A stretch of 64,000 nucleotides of DNA from Pseudomonas guariconensis. GTDB lineage: Bacteria > Pseudomonadota > Gammaproteobacteria > Pseudomonadales > Pseudomonadaceae. The notes beneath the pieces are model-generated. The model was not told the DNA's origin, searched no databases, and was given only the letters and a program-made list of their open reading frames with translations. A program made the translations under genes and the position numbers. Positions within the stretch are counted from its first letter, which is position 1, and each line of letters opens with the position of its first letter. The stretch spans positions 1 through 64,000 of the forward strand of contig NZ_JADLJL010000019.1 of assembly GCF_015680235.1 (NCBI RefSeq). Direction: 5' to 3'. Shown here one piece after another: positions 32,009 to 41,039 of the stretch.

Positions 32009-33064
32009 TCAGCCGCGCGGTTTGCCGCGACCACGACCCGCCGGCTTGTCACCCTCGGGCTTGCCCGGACGCTTGCGCATCTCGCTCGGACGCTCGGCCA
32101 CCGTGCTGCCGCGCCCAGCCTTGCGTGGCGCAGCCTCTTCGCGCACTGGGCGTTCAGCCTGGCCATCCTGGGCCGGGCGCAGGCTGCGCACGCGTTCACC
32201 ACGGCCCAGCGGGCGGGTGGACTTACGCTGCATGCGCTCGAGCTTGTCCTTGGCCTTGAGGTTCAGCGCCGGCAGCGCCACAGGCTGCAGCCCGACCTCG
32301 GCGGCGAGGATGTCGATCTCGCCTTGGGTCATTTCGCGCCAACGGCCCATCGGCAGGTCGGAGTTGAGGAACACCGGGCCGAAGCGCACGCGCTTGAGGC
32401 GGCTGACCACCACGCCCTGGGACTCCCACAGGCGACGCACCTCACGGTTGCGGCCTTCCATCACCACACAGTGGTACCAGTGGTTGAAGCCTTCACCGCC
32501 CGGTGCCTTCTGGATGTCGGTGAACTTGGCCGGGCCATCCTCGAGCATCACGCCCGCCTTGAGCCGGTCGACCATGTCGTCGTCGACCTCACCGCGCACG
32601 CGTACGGCGTACTCACGGTCCATCTCGTAGGACGGGTGCATCAGCCGGTTGGCCAGTTCACCGTCGGTGGTGAACAGCAACAGGCCGGTGGTGTTGATGT
32701 CCAGGCGGCCGATGTTGATCCAGCGACCCTCTTTCGGACGCGGCAGGCGGTCAAACACGGTCGGGCGACCTTCAGGGTCGTCACGGGTGCAGATCTCGCC
32801 ATCGGGCTTGTTGTACATGATCACCCGGCGGGTGGCCTCGGCGGCCTCCACGCGCTTGATCAGCTTGCCGTCGACGGCGATGGCGTCATGCAGGTCGACG
32901 CGCTGGCCGAGGGTGGCCTCGACGCCATTGACCTTGATACGGCCCTGGCTGATCCAGGCCTCGACGTCACGACGCGAACCGACGCCGATACGTGCCAGCA
33001 CCTTCTGCAGCTTTTCGCCAGACGGTGGGGTGGGTTGGGTTTCTTGCAGGTCTTGGTCACTCAT
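32009..33064 (-). CDS. rluB: 23S rRNA pseudouridine synthase RluB
   Basis: This enzyme makes pseudouridine at position 2605 (E. coli numbering) of 23S rRNA. The 351-residue protein has an N-terminal S4 domain (LQKVLARIGVGSRRDVEAWI), then the RsuA-type catalytic domain with the Asp in GRLDINTTGLLLFT, and a basic, low-complexity Arg/Lys/Pro tail of about 70 residues. It is the last gene after scpA-scpB, as in many gamma-proteobacteria. Confidence 0.94.
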   Translation of the reverse strand: MSDQDLQETQPTPPSGEKLQKVLARIGVGSRRDVEAWISQGRIKVNGVEATLGQRVDLHDAIAVDGKLIKRVEAAEATRRVIMYNKPDGEICTRDDPEGRPTVFDRLPRPKEGRWINIGRLDINTTGLLLFTTDGELANRLMHPSYEMDREYAVRVRGEVDDDMVDRLKAGVMLEDGPAKFTDIQKAPGGEGFNHWYHCVVMEGRNREVRRLWESQGVVVSRLKRVRFGPVFLNSDLPMGRWREMTQGEIDILAAEVGLQPVALPALNLKAKDKLERMQRKSTRPLGRGERVRSLRPAQDGQAERPVREEAAPRKAGRGSTVAERPSEMRKRPGKPEGDKPAGRGRGKPRG

Positions 33065-33227
33065 CTGGGCACCTCCCGGTGTATGTAGTGAAAGCGATTT
33101 CTGGCGACGGATGCGCCAAAGGGGCGCGCATCATACGCGGTTCGGTGGGCGAACGCACTGCAGCGTAGAAGGTTTTCATGAGCAAGCCACGGTTTTCTGC
33201 CCGGTGGTGCTGCCCGGTCAACAACAC

Positions 33228-33272
33228 CCTCCCCCTGCAGGAGCGGGCTCGCCCGCCTCCTGCAGGGGGAGG
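33228..33272. repeat. Near-perfect 21-bp hairpin between scpB and rluB
   Basis: CCTCCCCCTGCAGGA and GCGGGC pair with their complements (GCCCGC, one bulged C, TCCTGCAGGGGGAGG) around a 2-nt loop. It occupies the 215-bp gap between scpB and rluB. It has no T-run, so it may be a REP relative or an mRNA-processing element rather than a terminator. Confidence 0.75.
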
Positions 33273-33279
33273 ACAGCCT

Positions 33280-34047
33280 TCAAGGCTTGGGCTCACCTTC
33301 GACTTCAGGCTCCGAGGCCTCGCCGCGCAAATCATCGAAATCGGTCTTAAGCCCCTCCTCCATGGCATCCAGCTCCACCAGCAAGCTCCGGAAACTGGTC
33401 TCCTCCCGCGGCGGCGCCTCGCCTTGCTCAGCCTCATCCAGGCTGGCATCGGCCAGCGCCTGCAGGTGTGCCGGCACCGGCGCATCATCCGGGTCCAGCA
33501 GCGGCTCGGGTTCCAGTTCGCGCAACTCGGCCAGGGCCGGCAGCTCGTCCAGGCTCTTGAGGTTGAAGTGGTCGAGGAAGGCCTTGGTGGTGGCGAACAT
33601 CGCCGGCCTGCCGGGTACCTCGCGGTAGCCAACGATACGGATCCACTCGCGCTCCATCAGGGTCTTGATGATATTGCTGTTCACCGCCACGCCGCGTACA
33701 TCCTCGATCTCGCCGCGGGTGATCGGTTGACGGTAGGCGATCAGCGCCATGGTCTCGAGCAGGGCACGCGAGTATCGCTGCGGCCGCTCTTCCCACAGGC
33801 GCCCGACCCAGGGTGCATAGTCTTCGCGGATTTGCAGGCGATAACCGCTGGCCACCTCCTTGAGCTCGAAGGCGCGACCGTTGCAGGACTTGCCCAGCAG
33901 CTCCAGGGCTTTCTTGAAGACAGCCGGCGCCGGGCGCTCGGCCTCCTCGAACAGTTCGTACAGGCGCTCCAGGGACTGCGCCTTGCCAGACGCCAGCAGG
34001 AAAGCCTCGATCAGCGACGCCAGGTCGCGCGGTTCATTCAGGTTCAT
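33280..34047 (-). CDS. scpB: Segregation and condensation protein B
   Basis: This 255-residue winged-helix protein forms the SMC-ScpAB-type complex in chromosome segregation. The family core is seen at MNLNEPRDLASLIEAFLLAS and in the LLETMALIAYRQPITRGEIE segment, followed by DVRGVAVNSNIIKTLMER. The C-terminal 60 residues are an acidic extension (LEPEPLLDPDDAPVPAHL) not part of the fold. It lies 23 bp after scpA. Confidence 0.94.
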   Translation of the reverse strand: MNLNEPRDLASLIEAFLLASGKAQSLERLYELFEEAERPAPAVFKKALELLGKSCNGRAFELKEVASGYRLQIREDYAPWVGRLWEERPQRYSRALLETMALIAYRQPITRGEIEDVRGVAVNSNIIKTLMEREWIRIVGYREVPGRPAMFATTKAFLDHFNLKSLDELPALAELRELEPEPLLDPDDAPVPAHLQALADASLDEAEQGEAPPREETSFRSLLVELDAMEEGLKTDFDDLRGEASEPEVEGEPKP

Positions 34048-34070
34048 CGTCAGGAAAGGCTAGCTCGTTG

Positions 34071-34898
34071 TCACTCGGCCCGGGCACGGACATGGATAGG
34101 GGCGAAAGGCTCATTCTGCACCAGTTCGATGAGCGACTCCTTCACCAGCTCGAGAATCGCCATGAACGTGACCACTACGCCAAGCTTGCCCTCCTCCAGC
34201 GTGAACAGTTCGACGAAGGGTACGAAACCACCGCTCTTGAGCCGCTCGAGCACCTCGCTCATGCGCTCGCGGGTCGACAGCGTCTCGCGGGTGATCTGGT
34301 GGCTCTCGAACAGGTCGTTGCGGCGCATCACCTCGGCCATGGAAAGCAGGATCTCTTCCAGCGCCACCTCCGGCAGCAGCTTGCGCACCTTGGCTTGGGG
34401 CGCCTCAAGGCGCGGTACGACCACCTCCCGACCCACCCGCGGCAGCTCGTCGATGCCCTCGGCGGCGGCCTTGAAGCGTTCGTACTCCTGCAGCCGGCGA
34501 ATCAGTTCGGCACGCGGGTCGCCTTCTTCCTCCTCGACCTCGCTTGAGCGCGGCAGCAACATACGCGACTTGATCTCGGCGAGCATGGCGGCCATCACCA
34601 GGTACTCGGCGGCCAGTTCCAGGCGCACGCTCTTCATCAACTCGACATAGGCCATGTACTGGCGGGTGATTTCCGCCACCGGAATGTCGAGGATGTCGAT
34701 GTTTTGCTTGCGGATCAGGTACAGCAGCAGGTCCAGCGGCCCTTCGAAGGCCTCCAGGAATACTTCCAGGGCATCCGGCGGGATGTACAGGTCCACCGGC
34801 AGCTCGGTCACGGCCTCGCCATAGACCAGCGCCAGTTGCAGCTGTTGCGGCGCTTCGCTGTCGTTGACCGGTGCGGCGGCCTCTTGAAGCTGGCTCAC
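34071..34898 (-). CDS. scpA: Segregation and condensation protein A
   Basis: This is a 275-residue kleisin subunit that bridges SMC heads. The conserved N-terminal motif FEGPLDLLLYLIRKQNIDIL starts near residue 49, and the C-terminal winged helix follows. The first ~40 residues are a Pseudomonas-type extension. Its ATG overlaps the upstream yciO-like stop by 4 bp, so the genes are coupled. Confidence 0.94.
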   Translation of the reverse strand: MSQLQEAAAPVNDSEAPQQLQLALVYGEAVTELPVDLYIPPDALEVFLEAFEGPLDLLLYLIRKQNIDILDIPVAEITRQYMAYVELMKSVRLELAAEYLVMAAMLAEIKSRMLLPRSSEVEEEEGDPRAELIRRLQEYERFKAAAEGIDELPRVGREVVVPRLEAPQAKVRKLLPEVALEEILLSMAEVMRRNDLFESHQITRETLSTRERMSEVLERLKSGGFVPFVELFTLEEGKLGVVVTFMAILELVKESLIELVQNEPFAPIHVRARAE

Positions 34899-35524
34899 GC
34901 CGGGGCCAGGAACGGCGCGGGGTCGCCACAGCCGACACGGATCACTTCCGGGTCGTCGCCGGACAAATCGATGACTGTGGAAGCCTTCAAGTCGCCGAAG
35001 CCCCCGTCGATGATCAGGTCGACATGGTGTTCCAGGCGCTGGCGGATTTCGTACGGGTCGGTCATCGGGTCTTCATCGTCCGGCAGGATGAGACTCACGC
35101 TCATCAGGGGCTCGCCCAGTTCTTCGAGCAACGCCAGGACGATCGGGTTGGAGGGCACGCGCAGGCCGATGGTGCGGCGCTTCTCGTGCATCAGCAGGCG
35201 CGGCACTTCGCGCGTGGCATTGAGAATGAAGGTGTACGGGCCGGGTACATGCGCCTTGAGCAGACGGAAGGTCGCCGTGTCGATCTTGGCGAACGTGCCC
35301 ATCTGCGACAGGTCGCAGCACAGCAGCGTGAAATTGTGGTTCTTATCCAGCTGGCGCAAACGTCGAACCCGCTCCACGGCGGTCTTGTCGCCGATCTGGC
35401 AGCCCATTGCGTAGGCCGAGTCGGTGGGGTACACCACCACCCCACCCTTACGGATGATCTCGACGGCTTGCTTGATCAGGCGCGCCTGCGGGTTTTCCGC
35501 ATGGATCTGGAAAAATTGGCTCAC
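34895..35524 (-). CDS. YciO-type Sua5/YrdC-fold protein
   Basis: This 209-residue YrdC-domain protein binds double-stranded RNA or nucleotides through a basic concave surface in the family. The segment KGGVVVYPTDSAYAMGCQIG replaces the PTDTVYGLG of true threonylcarbamoyl-AMP synthases, which places it in the YciO branch, whose role in tRNA t6A modification is doubtful. GTG 35524 after an AGGA site is preferred; it leaves 13 nt after the rnm stop, while ATG 35560 would overlap that gene. Confidence 0.88.
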   Translation of the reverse strand: MSQFFQIHAENPQARLIKQAVEIIRKGGVVVYPTDSAYAMGCQIGDKTAVERVRRLRQLDKNHNFTLLCCDLSQMGTFAKIDTATFRLLKAHVPGPYTFILNATREVPRLLMHEKRRTIGLRVPSNPIVLALLEELGEPLMSVSLILPDDEDPMTDPYEIRQRLEHHVDLIIDGGFGDLKASTVIDLSGDDPEVIRVGCGDPAPFLAPA

Positions 35525-35537
35525 GTAGTCATCCTGT

Positions 35538-36398
35538 TCATACCGCCATAGGCTGTTCATGGCTGAATCGGCGCCACAGAGGTGGCAGGTCCTCGGGCAA
35601 TGGCCGGTAGGCACCGATCTCGCCCCAGGTGCCGGGGCCGTGGAAGTCACTGCCAGCGCTTGCCAGCAGGCCGAACTCACGGGTAAGGATGGACATCGTG
35701 CCCACCTGCTCGGCCGGCATCATCCCGTTGACCACTTCCAACGCCTGCCCGCCTGCCTGAATATAGTCGGCAATCAGCCTTCTGCGCTTGCTGCGAGTCA
35801 GTTCGTAGTGCATGGGATGGGCCAGGCTCACCCATGCGTTGGACTGACGCAGCGTCGCGACAGTTTCCTCGAGAGTCGGCCAGTGCAGCTTGACGTCCCC
35901 TAGCTTGCCGGCCCCCAGCCACTTGCGAAAGGCCTCGCCGCGGTCCTTGACGTGGCCTGCGCGCACCAGGAACTCGGCGAAATGCGGCCGCGCCGGTGCG
36001 TTGCCACTGTCGCCCAGCGCCTGTTGAACGGCCCGGGCGCCCTCGAGGGCGCCGGGCATGCCCTTGGCTGCCAACCGTCGGTCGATTTCCTCTGCACGCA
36101 ACCAGCGCCCACGGTGCAGGGCCTCGATGGCCGCCAGCAGCGCAGGGGCATCGAGCGGGAAGTCGTAGCCCAGCACGTGGATGGTCGCGCCACCCCAGGT
36201 GCATGACAGTTCCACGCCGCTGACCCAGTGCATGCCGTTGTCAAGGCAAGCCTGGCGGGCTTCTGGCAGGCCCTCGATGGTGTCGTGGTCGGTCAGGGCC
36301 AACGTCCGCACCCCGTGCTCGTGGGCCCGGGCGACCAGGGCCGAAGGCGACAGGGCGCCATCGGAGGCCGTGCTGTGACAGTGCAGATCAACATTCAT
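35538..36398 (-). CDS. rnm: PHP-domain phosphoesterase / 5'-3' exonuclease (YciV, Rnm)
   Basis: This 286-residue PHP protein has metal motifs [11 protein letters not shown] at the N-terminus and LTDHDTIEG near residue 40, plus later His residues in [12 protein letters not shown] and [10 protein letters not shown]. The E. coli homologue trims the 5' ends of 23S, 16S and 5S rRNA and degrades short RNAs and 3',5'-bisphosphonucleotides. It heads the rnm-yciO-scpA-scpB-rluB cluster and is divergent from yciB. Confidence 0.9.
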   Translation of the reverse strand: MNVDLHCHSTASDGALSPSALVARAHEHGVRTLALTDHDTIEGLPEARQACLDNGMHWVSGVELSCTWGGATIHVLGYDFPLDAPALLAAIEALHRGRWLRAEEIDRRLAAKGMPGALEGARAVQQALGDSGNAPARPHFAEFLVRAGHVKDRGEAFRKWLGAGKLGDVKLHWPTLEETVATLRQSNAWVSLAHPMHYELTRSKRRRLIADYIQAGGQALEVVNGMMPAEQVGTMSILTREFGLLASAGSDFHGPGTWGEIGAYRPLPEDLPPLWRRFSHEQPMAV

Positions 36399-36465
36399 GG
36401 AGGAGCGCTTTCGCTGGAATCGATGTTTGATATTATGCCGTCACATCCCGCTTCTGGCTGCCACT

Positions 36466-37062
36466 GTGAAACAATTCATCGATTTCATCCCGCTTCTGCT
36501 GTTCTTCATCGTCTACAAGCTCGACCCGCGCCCCGTCGAAATGGCCGGCCACAGCTTCGAGTTCGGCGGTATCTACAGCGCCACCGCCATGCTGATCATC
36601 AGCTCCCTGGTGGTGTATGGCGCGCTGTTCCTGCGCCACGGCAAGCTGGAAAAAGGCCAGTTGCTGACCCTGGTCGCCTGCCTGGTATTCGGCGGCCTGA
36701 CCCTCGCCTTCCACAGCGAGACCTTCCTCAAATGGAAGGCGCCGGTGGTCAACTGGCTGTTCGCCCTGGGCTTCGCCGCCAGCCATTTCGTCGGCGACCG
36801 GGTGCTGATCAAGCGCATCATGGGCCACGCCCTGACCCTGCCGGACGCCATCTGGACCCGCCTGAACCTGGCGTGGATCGGTTTCTTCCTGGTCTGCGGC
36901 GCGGCCAATCTGTTCGTCGCTTTCACCTTCCAGGACTTCTGGGTCGACTTCAAGGTGTTCGGCAGCCTGGGCATGACCGTGATCTTCCTGGTGGCCCAGG
37001 GCGTATACCTGTCGCGCCACCTGCATGACAACGACCCCTCCACCTCCAAACCCAAGGATTGA
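36466..37062 (+). CDS. yciB: Septation/intracellular membrane protein YciB (IspZ)
   Basis: This 198-residue inner-membrane protein has five to six hydrophobic helices and the family start [20 protein letters not shown]. YciB helps envelope integrity and cell elongation in E. coli; the old name ispZ is septation-related. The GTG start gives the canonical N-terminus. The gene runs one base before yciI. Confidence 0.93.
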   Translation: MKQFIDFIPLLLFFIVYKLDPRPVEMAGHSFEFGGIYSATAMLIISSLVVYGALFLRHGKLEKGQLLTLVACLVFGGLTLAFHSETFLKWKAPVVNWLFALGFAASHFVGDRVLIKRIMGHALTLPDAIWTRLNLAWIGFFLVCGAANLFVAFTFQDFWVDFKVFGSLGMTVIFLVAQGVYLSRHLHDNDPSTSKPKD

Positions 37063-37063
37063 C

Positions 37064-37363
37064 ATGCTCTACGCCATCATCGCAAGCGACGTCGAAGGTT
37101 CCCTGGAAAAACGCCTGGCCGCCCGCCCCGCCCACATCGAGCGCCTGCAGCAGCTCAAGGCCGAAGGCCGCGTGGTACTGGCCGGCCCGCACCCGGCCAT
37201 CGACAGCAACGACCCAGGTGCCGCCGGCTTCACCGGCAGCCTGATCGTCGCCGAGTTCGACTCCCTGGCCGCCGCCCAGGCCTGGGCCGATGCCGACCCG
37301 TACATCGCCGCCGGGGTCTACGATAAAGTCGTCGTCAAGCCGTTCAAGCAAGTCCTGCCCTGA
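37064..37363 (+). CDS. yciI: YciI family protein
   Basis: This 99-residue YCII-domain protein has an alpha/beta ferredoxin-like fold. The conserved elements are MLYAIIASD, the [20 protein letters not shown] stretch with the His, and the [17 protein letters not shown] segment. Its function is uncertain; one E. coli or Haemophilus member was proposed as a small hydrolase or dehydrogenase. It starts one nucleotide after the yciB stop, so the pair is coupled. Confidence 0.92.
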   Translation: MLYAIIASDVEGSLEKRLAARPAHIERLQQLKAEGRVVLAGPHPAIDSNDPGAAGFTGSLIVAEFDSLAAAQAWADADPYIAAGVYDKVVVKPFKQVLP

Positions 37364-37513
37364 CCCTTCCCGCCGCTCCCTTGGCGAACACTGCCAGCGC
37401 CCCGCCGTCGCAGGGCCTGGCTGACCCGGCCAGTACACCCCTTGCCGCAGCATGCGGTATCTTGGCCGGTGGCGGGCATCGAGAACGCCGTCAATGGTTG
37501 AATTGAGTGAGTC

Positions 37514-38191
37514 ATGAGCGAGCTGTTACTGATTGATGATGACCAGGAGCTCTGCGAGCTGCTTGCCAGCTGGCTGAGCCAGGAAGGATTTACCGTGCGC
37601 GCCTGCCATGATGGCCAGAGCGCACGCCAGGCCCTGGCCGCCCAGGCGCCCTCGGCCGTGGTACTGGATGTGATGTTGCCCGACGGCAGTGGCCTTGAGC
37701 TGCTCAAGCAACTGCGCACCGAACATGCCGAGCTGCCGGTGCTGATGCTCTCGGCCCGGGGCGAACCCCTGGACCGTATCCTGGGCTTGGAACTGGGCGC
37801 CGACGACTACCTGGCCAAGCCCTGCGACCCACGAGAACTCACCGCCCGCCTGCGCGCCGTGCTGCGACGCAGCCACCCGGCCGCCACCAGCAGCCAGCTG
37901 GAGATCGGCGACCTGACCTTCAGCCCCGCACGCGGTGTGGCCAGCATCGACGAGCGGGAAATGAGCTTGACCCTCTCCGAGAGCCGTATCCTCGAGGCGT
38001 TGCTGCGCCAGCCCGGCGAGCCCTTGGACAAGCAGGAGCTCGCGCAGCTCGCCCTGGGTCGCAAGCTGACCCTGTACGACCGCAGCCTGGACATGCACGT
38101 CAGCAACCTGCGCAAGAAGATCGGCCCCCATCCCGACGGCCGACCGCGCATCGTTGCCCTGCGCAGCCGTGGCTACTACTACTGCCTGTAA
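37514..38191 (+). CDS. OmpR/CpxR-family response regulator
   Basis: This 225-residue regulator has a receiver domain with acidic Asp8-Asp9, phospho-acceptor Asp52 (VVLDVMLPDG) and Lys102 (YLAKPCDPREL), and a C-terminal winged helix ending LRKKIGPHPDGRPRIVALRS. The layout of regulator, Spy/CpxP-like gene and kinase resembles cpxR-cpxP-cpxA, so it probably controls an envelope-stress response, including the next gene. Confidence 0.92.
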   Translation: MSELLLIDDDQELCELLASWLSQEGFTVRACHDGQSARQALAAQAPSAVVLDVMLPDGSGLELLKQLRTEHAELPVLMLSARGEPLDRILGLELGADDYLAKPCDPRELTARLRAVLRRSHPAATSSQLEIGDLTFSPARGVASIDEREMSLTLSESRILEALLRQPGEPLDKQELAQLALGRKLTLYDRSLDMHVSNLRKKIGPHPDGRPRIVALRSRGYYYCL

Positions 38192-38215
38192 GCATGCCGG
38201 GGCCGCTGCGCGCCC

Positions 38216-38294
38216 CATCGCCGGCAAGCCAAGCTCCCACAGATACGGCACAGCACTCGAGGGCAGCGCGGTCGAGGTGGGAGCCGGCTTGCAC
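38216..38294. repeat. REP-like pair before the Spy-like gene
   Basis: ATCGCCGGCAAGCCAAGCTC and the inverse GGTGGGAGCCGGCTTGCAC flank a short spacer between the regulator and the Spy-like gene. The remaining 110 bp to the next start probably hold its promoter. Confidence 0.6.
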
Positions 38295-38409
38295 ATAACG
38301 GCCCTGCTTCGTCTTTACCAAGCCTTTACCTTCCGCTGACCGCACTTGACGGTGATCTCCCTAGACTGAGCTCATCCGGTAACCACCGGCCCATGAAAGG
38401 AGAAACACC

Positions 38410-38826
38410 ATGCGCAAGACCCTTATCGCCCTGATGTTCGCCGCCGCCCTGCCGACCGTGGCCATGGCCATGCCCGACGGCGGTCACCAGCATGGCGGCC
38501 CGCATCATCGCGGTGACGCGCCTTTCGCCCAGTTGGACCTGAGCCGCGACCAGCGCCAGCAGATCGGCAAATTGATGGGCGAGCAGATGAAACAGCGCCG
38601 CGACATCACCGAACGCTACATCGCCAAGCTGCCGGCCGCCGACCAGAAGGCCATGAAGGATGAGATCAAGGCCAGCCACGACAAGACCCAGGCCAGCATC
38701 CGTGGCCTGCTCAAGCCCGAGCAGCAGAAGAAGTTCGATGAGCTGCAGAAGGAACGCGCCACACGCAAGGCCGAATGGGAGGAGTTCCAGGCCTGGAAGG
38801 CTGAAAAAGCCGGCAAGGCCCAGTAA
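38410..38826 (+). CDS. Spy/CpxP-like periplasmic LTXXQ protein
   Basis: This 138-residue protein has a signal peptide MRKTLIALMFAAALPTVAMA. After it come a His-rich stretch (DGGHQHGGPHHRGD) and two LTXXQ-like segments, LSRDQRQQIGKLM and LKPEQQKKFDELQ, as in Spy/CpxP chaperones that bind unfolded proteins or damp the Cpx kinase. The His-rich N-terminus suggests metal sensing. It is followed by a hairpin terminator before the kinase gene. Confidence 0.85.
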   Translation: MRKTLIALMFAAALPTVAMAMPDGGHQHGGPHHRGDAPFAQLDLSRDQRQQIGKLMGEQMKQRRDITERYIAKLPAADQKAMKDEIKASHDKTQASIRGLLKPEQQKKFDELQKERATRKAEWEEFQAWKAEKAGKAQ

Positions 38827-38840
38827 GCTGTCTGCTCAAC

Positions 38841-38872
38841 GCCCGGCCCGCCTCATCGCGGGCCGGGCTTTT
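38841..38872 (+). terminator. Attenuator between Spy-like gene and kinase gene
   Basis: The perfect 11-bp stem GCCCGGCCCGC/GCGGGCCGGGC with a 6-nt loop is followed by TTTT. It starts 15 bp after the Spy-like stop, and the kinase start codon lies only 22 bp beyond. It should lower kinase expression relative to the chaperone-like protein. Confidence 0.85.
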
Positions 38873-38893
38873 CACGCTTTCAGGAGGTTGCTC

Positions 38894-40225
38894 TTGCGTT
38901 CACTGTTCTGGCGCATCCTGGCCAGCTTCTGGCTGGCCATCGCCCTGGTCGCCGGTTTGTCGATCCTGCTTGGCCACATGCTCAACCAGGACGCCTGGAT
39001 CCTCAGCCGCCACCCCGGCCTCAACACCCTGGCCAGCCATTGGGCCCAGCACTACGAGCAGGAGGGCCTCGAATCCGCCCAACGCTTCCTGGAACGACGC
39101 AAGCACCGCTACAAGATCGATGTGCAGGTTCTGGACGACAATGGCCAGGCTGTGGTGCCCGGCACCTTTCCCCGTCGCGCCGCCGCCTTCGAAGCACGCC
39201 AGCACAATGACCAGCGCCACCTGCCCTGGCGCCGCCTGACCGAGGAGTACACCAGCCCCCAGAGCGGCGAGACCTACCTGCTGATCTATCGCATCCCCCA
39301 CCCGGAGCTCAACGCCTGGCACCGCGAAAGCCTGCTATGGCCACTCAGTGCTCTGGGCATCGCCCTGGTGGTGCTGACCCTGTTCAGCCTGCTGGTGACG
39401 CTCTCCATCACCCGCCCCTTGAGCCGCTTGCGCGGCGCCGTGCATGACCTGGGGCAAACCAGCTACCAGCAGAACAGCCTGGCGCGCCTGGCCGCCCGGC
39501 GCGACGAGTTCGGCGTGCTGGCCAACGACTTCAACAAGATGGGGGCGCGCTTGCAGAGCCTGATCGGCAGCCAGCGCCAGCTGCTGCGCGATGTCTCGCA
39601 TGAACTGCGCTCGCCGCTGGCGCGCCTGCGTATCGCCCTGGCCCTGGCCGAGCGGGCCGAGCCGGAGCAGCGCCAGGCGTTATGGCCACGCCTGACCCGC
39701 GAATGCGACCGGCTGGAAGACCTGATCAGCGAAATCCTCGCCCTGGCCCGGGTCGACGCCGAACAGTCCCATGCTGAGCCCGTGGACCTCAACGCCCTGC
39801 TGGGCAGCGTGCGCAAGGATGCCCAGCTCAGCGCCCCGGAACAGGAGGTGCGCCTGGAGGCCACGCCTGGCTTGACCTTGCTGGGCTGGCCGACATTGAT
39901 CGAGCGTGCCGTGGACAACCTGGTGCGTAATGCGTTGCGCTTCAACCCCGCGGGGCAACCGATCGAGCTGCGCGCCGAAACCGAGCAGGGCCGTATCGTG
40001 CTGAGCGTCCGCGACCACGGGCCAGGCGTGGCCGAGGAACACCTGGCCCAGCTGGGCGAGCCGTTCTTCCGTGCACCGGGGCAGGAGGCGCCAGGGCATG
40101 GGCTGGGGCTTGCGATTGCCCGGCGCGCGGCGGAGCGTCACGGGGGCAGCTTGAAGCTTGGGAACCATCCGCAGGGTGGGTTCGTCGCGACCCTAGCGCT
40201 GCCCTGCGAGATCGTTGCGGGATGA
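38894..40225 (+). CDS. CpxA-like sensor histidine kinase
   Basis: This 443-residue membrane kinase has two helices (residues 8-28 and about 148-172) bounding a periplasmic domain, then HAMP, HisKA with the phosphorylated His236 (LLRDVSHELRSPLARLR) and a HATPase domain (NLVRNALRFNPAGQ, DHGPGVAEEHL, GLGLAIARR). The start is TTG 38894, chosen because AGGAGG precedes it by six bases; no ATG gives a sensible N-terminus. It should phosphorylate the regulator at 37514. Confidence 0.92.
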   Translation: MRSLFWRILASFWLAIALVAGLSILLGHMLNQDAWILSRHPGLNTLASHWAQHYEQEGLESAQRFLERRKHRYKIDVQVLDDNGQAVVPGTFPRRAAAFEARQHNDQRHLPWRRLTEEYTSPQSGETYLLIYRIPHPELNAWHRESLLWPLSALGIALVVLTLFSLLVTLSITRPLSRLRGAVHDLGQTSYQQNSLARLAARRDEFGVLANDFNKMGARLQSLIGSQRQLLRDVSHELRSPLARLRIALALAERAEPEQRQALWPRLTRECDRLEDLISEILALARVDAEQSHAEPVDLNALLGSVRKDAQLSAPEQEVRLEATPGLTLLGWPTLIERAVDNLVRNALRFNPAGQPIELRAETEQGRIVLSVRDHGPGVAEEHLAQLGEPFFRAPGQEAPGHGLGLAIARRAAERHGGSLKLGNHPQGGFVATLALPCEIVAG

Positions 40226-40227
40226 CG

Positions 40228-40247
40228 GGGCTGCTACGCAGCCCTTT
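40228..40247 (+). terminator. Terminator of the kinase gene
   Basis: The stem GGGCTGC/GCAGCCC with a TAC loop and TTT tail begins directly after the stop codon. Confidence 0.75.
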
Positions 40248-40287
40248 CGCGGTACAAGGCCGCTCCTACCATAGGCCTTGCGCGGTG

Positions 40288-40308
40288 AAAGGGCCGCAAA
40301 GCGGCCCT
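40288..40308 (-). terminator. Terminator of the nitroreductase gene
   Basis: The stem GGGCCGC/GCGGCCC with a 3-nt loop is followed on the minus strand by TTTC. It lies 6 bp after the nitroreductase stop codon. Confidence 0.75.
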
Positions 40309-40313
40309 GCTCC

Positions 40314-40871
40314 TCACTCGCCCCAGGCGCTGACGAAATCGGCAGTTTCCAGCACCGGCGCCGTGCGCGGCTCGGTGGCAGGGGTGCCGACATACAGGTA
40401 GCCGATCAGCTCTTCGTTCTCGGCAAGCCCCAACCCCCGGTGCACATGGGCATCGAACGCCATGTCGCCGGTGCGCCACACTGCGCCGATACCTTGGGCA
40501 TGGGCCGCGATCAGGATGCCATGGGCCGCGCAGCCTGCCGCCAGGCGCTGCTCGGACTTGGGAATCTTGAAGTGATCCTGCAGCCGGGCCACCACCACGA
40601 TCAGCAACGGTGCCCGCATCGGCATGGCCCGGGCCTTGTCCAGGGCCGCCTGGCTGGCATCGCCCTTCTGGCGCAGCGCTTCGGCGAACAGCTCACCGAG
40701 TTTGTCGCGGCCCTGGCCTTCGATGGTCAGGAAGCGCCATGGGCGCAGTTGGCCGTGGTCGGGGGCGCGCAGTGCGGCCTGGAACAGCGCTTCGCGCTGG
40801 GCGGCATTGGGCGCCGGGTCGGTCAGGCGTGGCACGGAAACACGGTTGAGCAATGCGTCGAGAGCCTCCAT
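40314..40871 (-). CDS. YdjA-type nitroreductase
   Basis: This 185-residue FMN flavoprotein belongs to the short nitroreductase branch (RAPDHGQLRPWRFLTIEGQG; AAGCAAHGILIAAHAQGIGA). Enzymes of this type reduce nitro compounds with NAD(P)H; the natural substrate is unknown. A terminator follows on its strand. It is divergent from trkH. Confidence 0.9.
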   Translation of the reverse strand: MEALDALLNRVSVPRLTDPAPNAAQREALFQAALRAPDHGQLRPWRFLTIEGQGRDKLGELFAEALRQKGDASQAALDKARAMPMRAPLLIVVVARLQDHFKIPKSEQRLAAGCAAHGILIAAHAQGIGAVWRTGDMAFDAHVHRGLGLAENEELIGYLYVGTPATEPRTAPVLETADFVSAWGE

Positions 40872-41039
40872 GGGCTACCCTCCTGGCAGAGAAATGTGCG
40901 GGCATTCTCAAGCGCCAGGCTATAAGCTGCAAGCCACACAAAAAGCAGCCTATGCATCACCCCGTCCATGTTTGGCACTTGCAGCTTGCCGCCTGCCGCT
41001 TAAAATGGCGCCCTTCCGTTTCGAGTCAGAGCAGATCAC

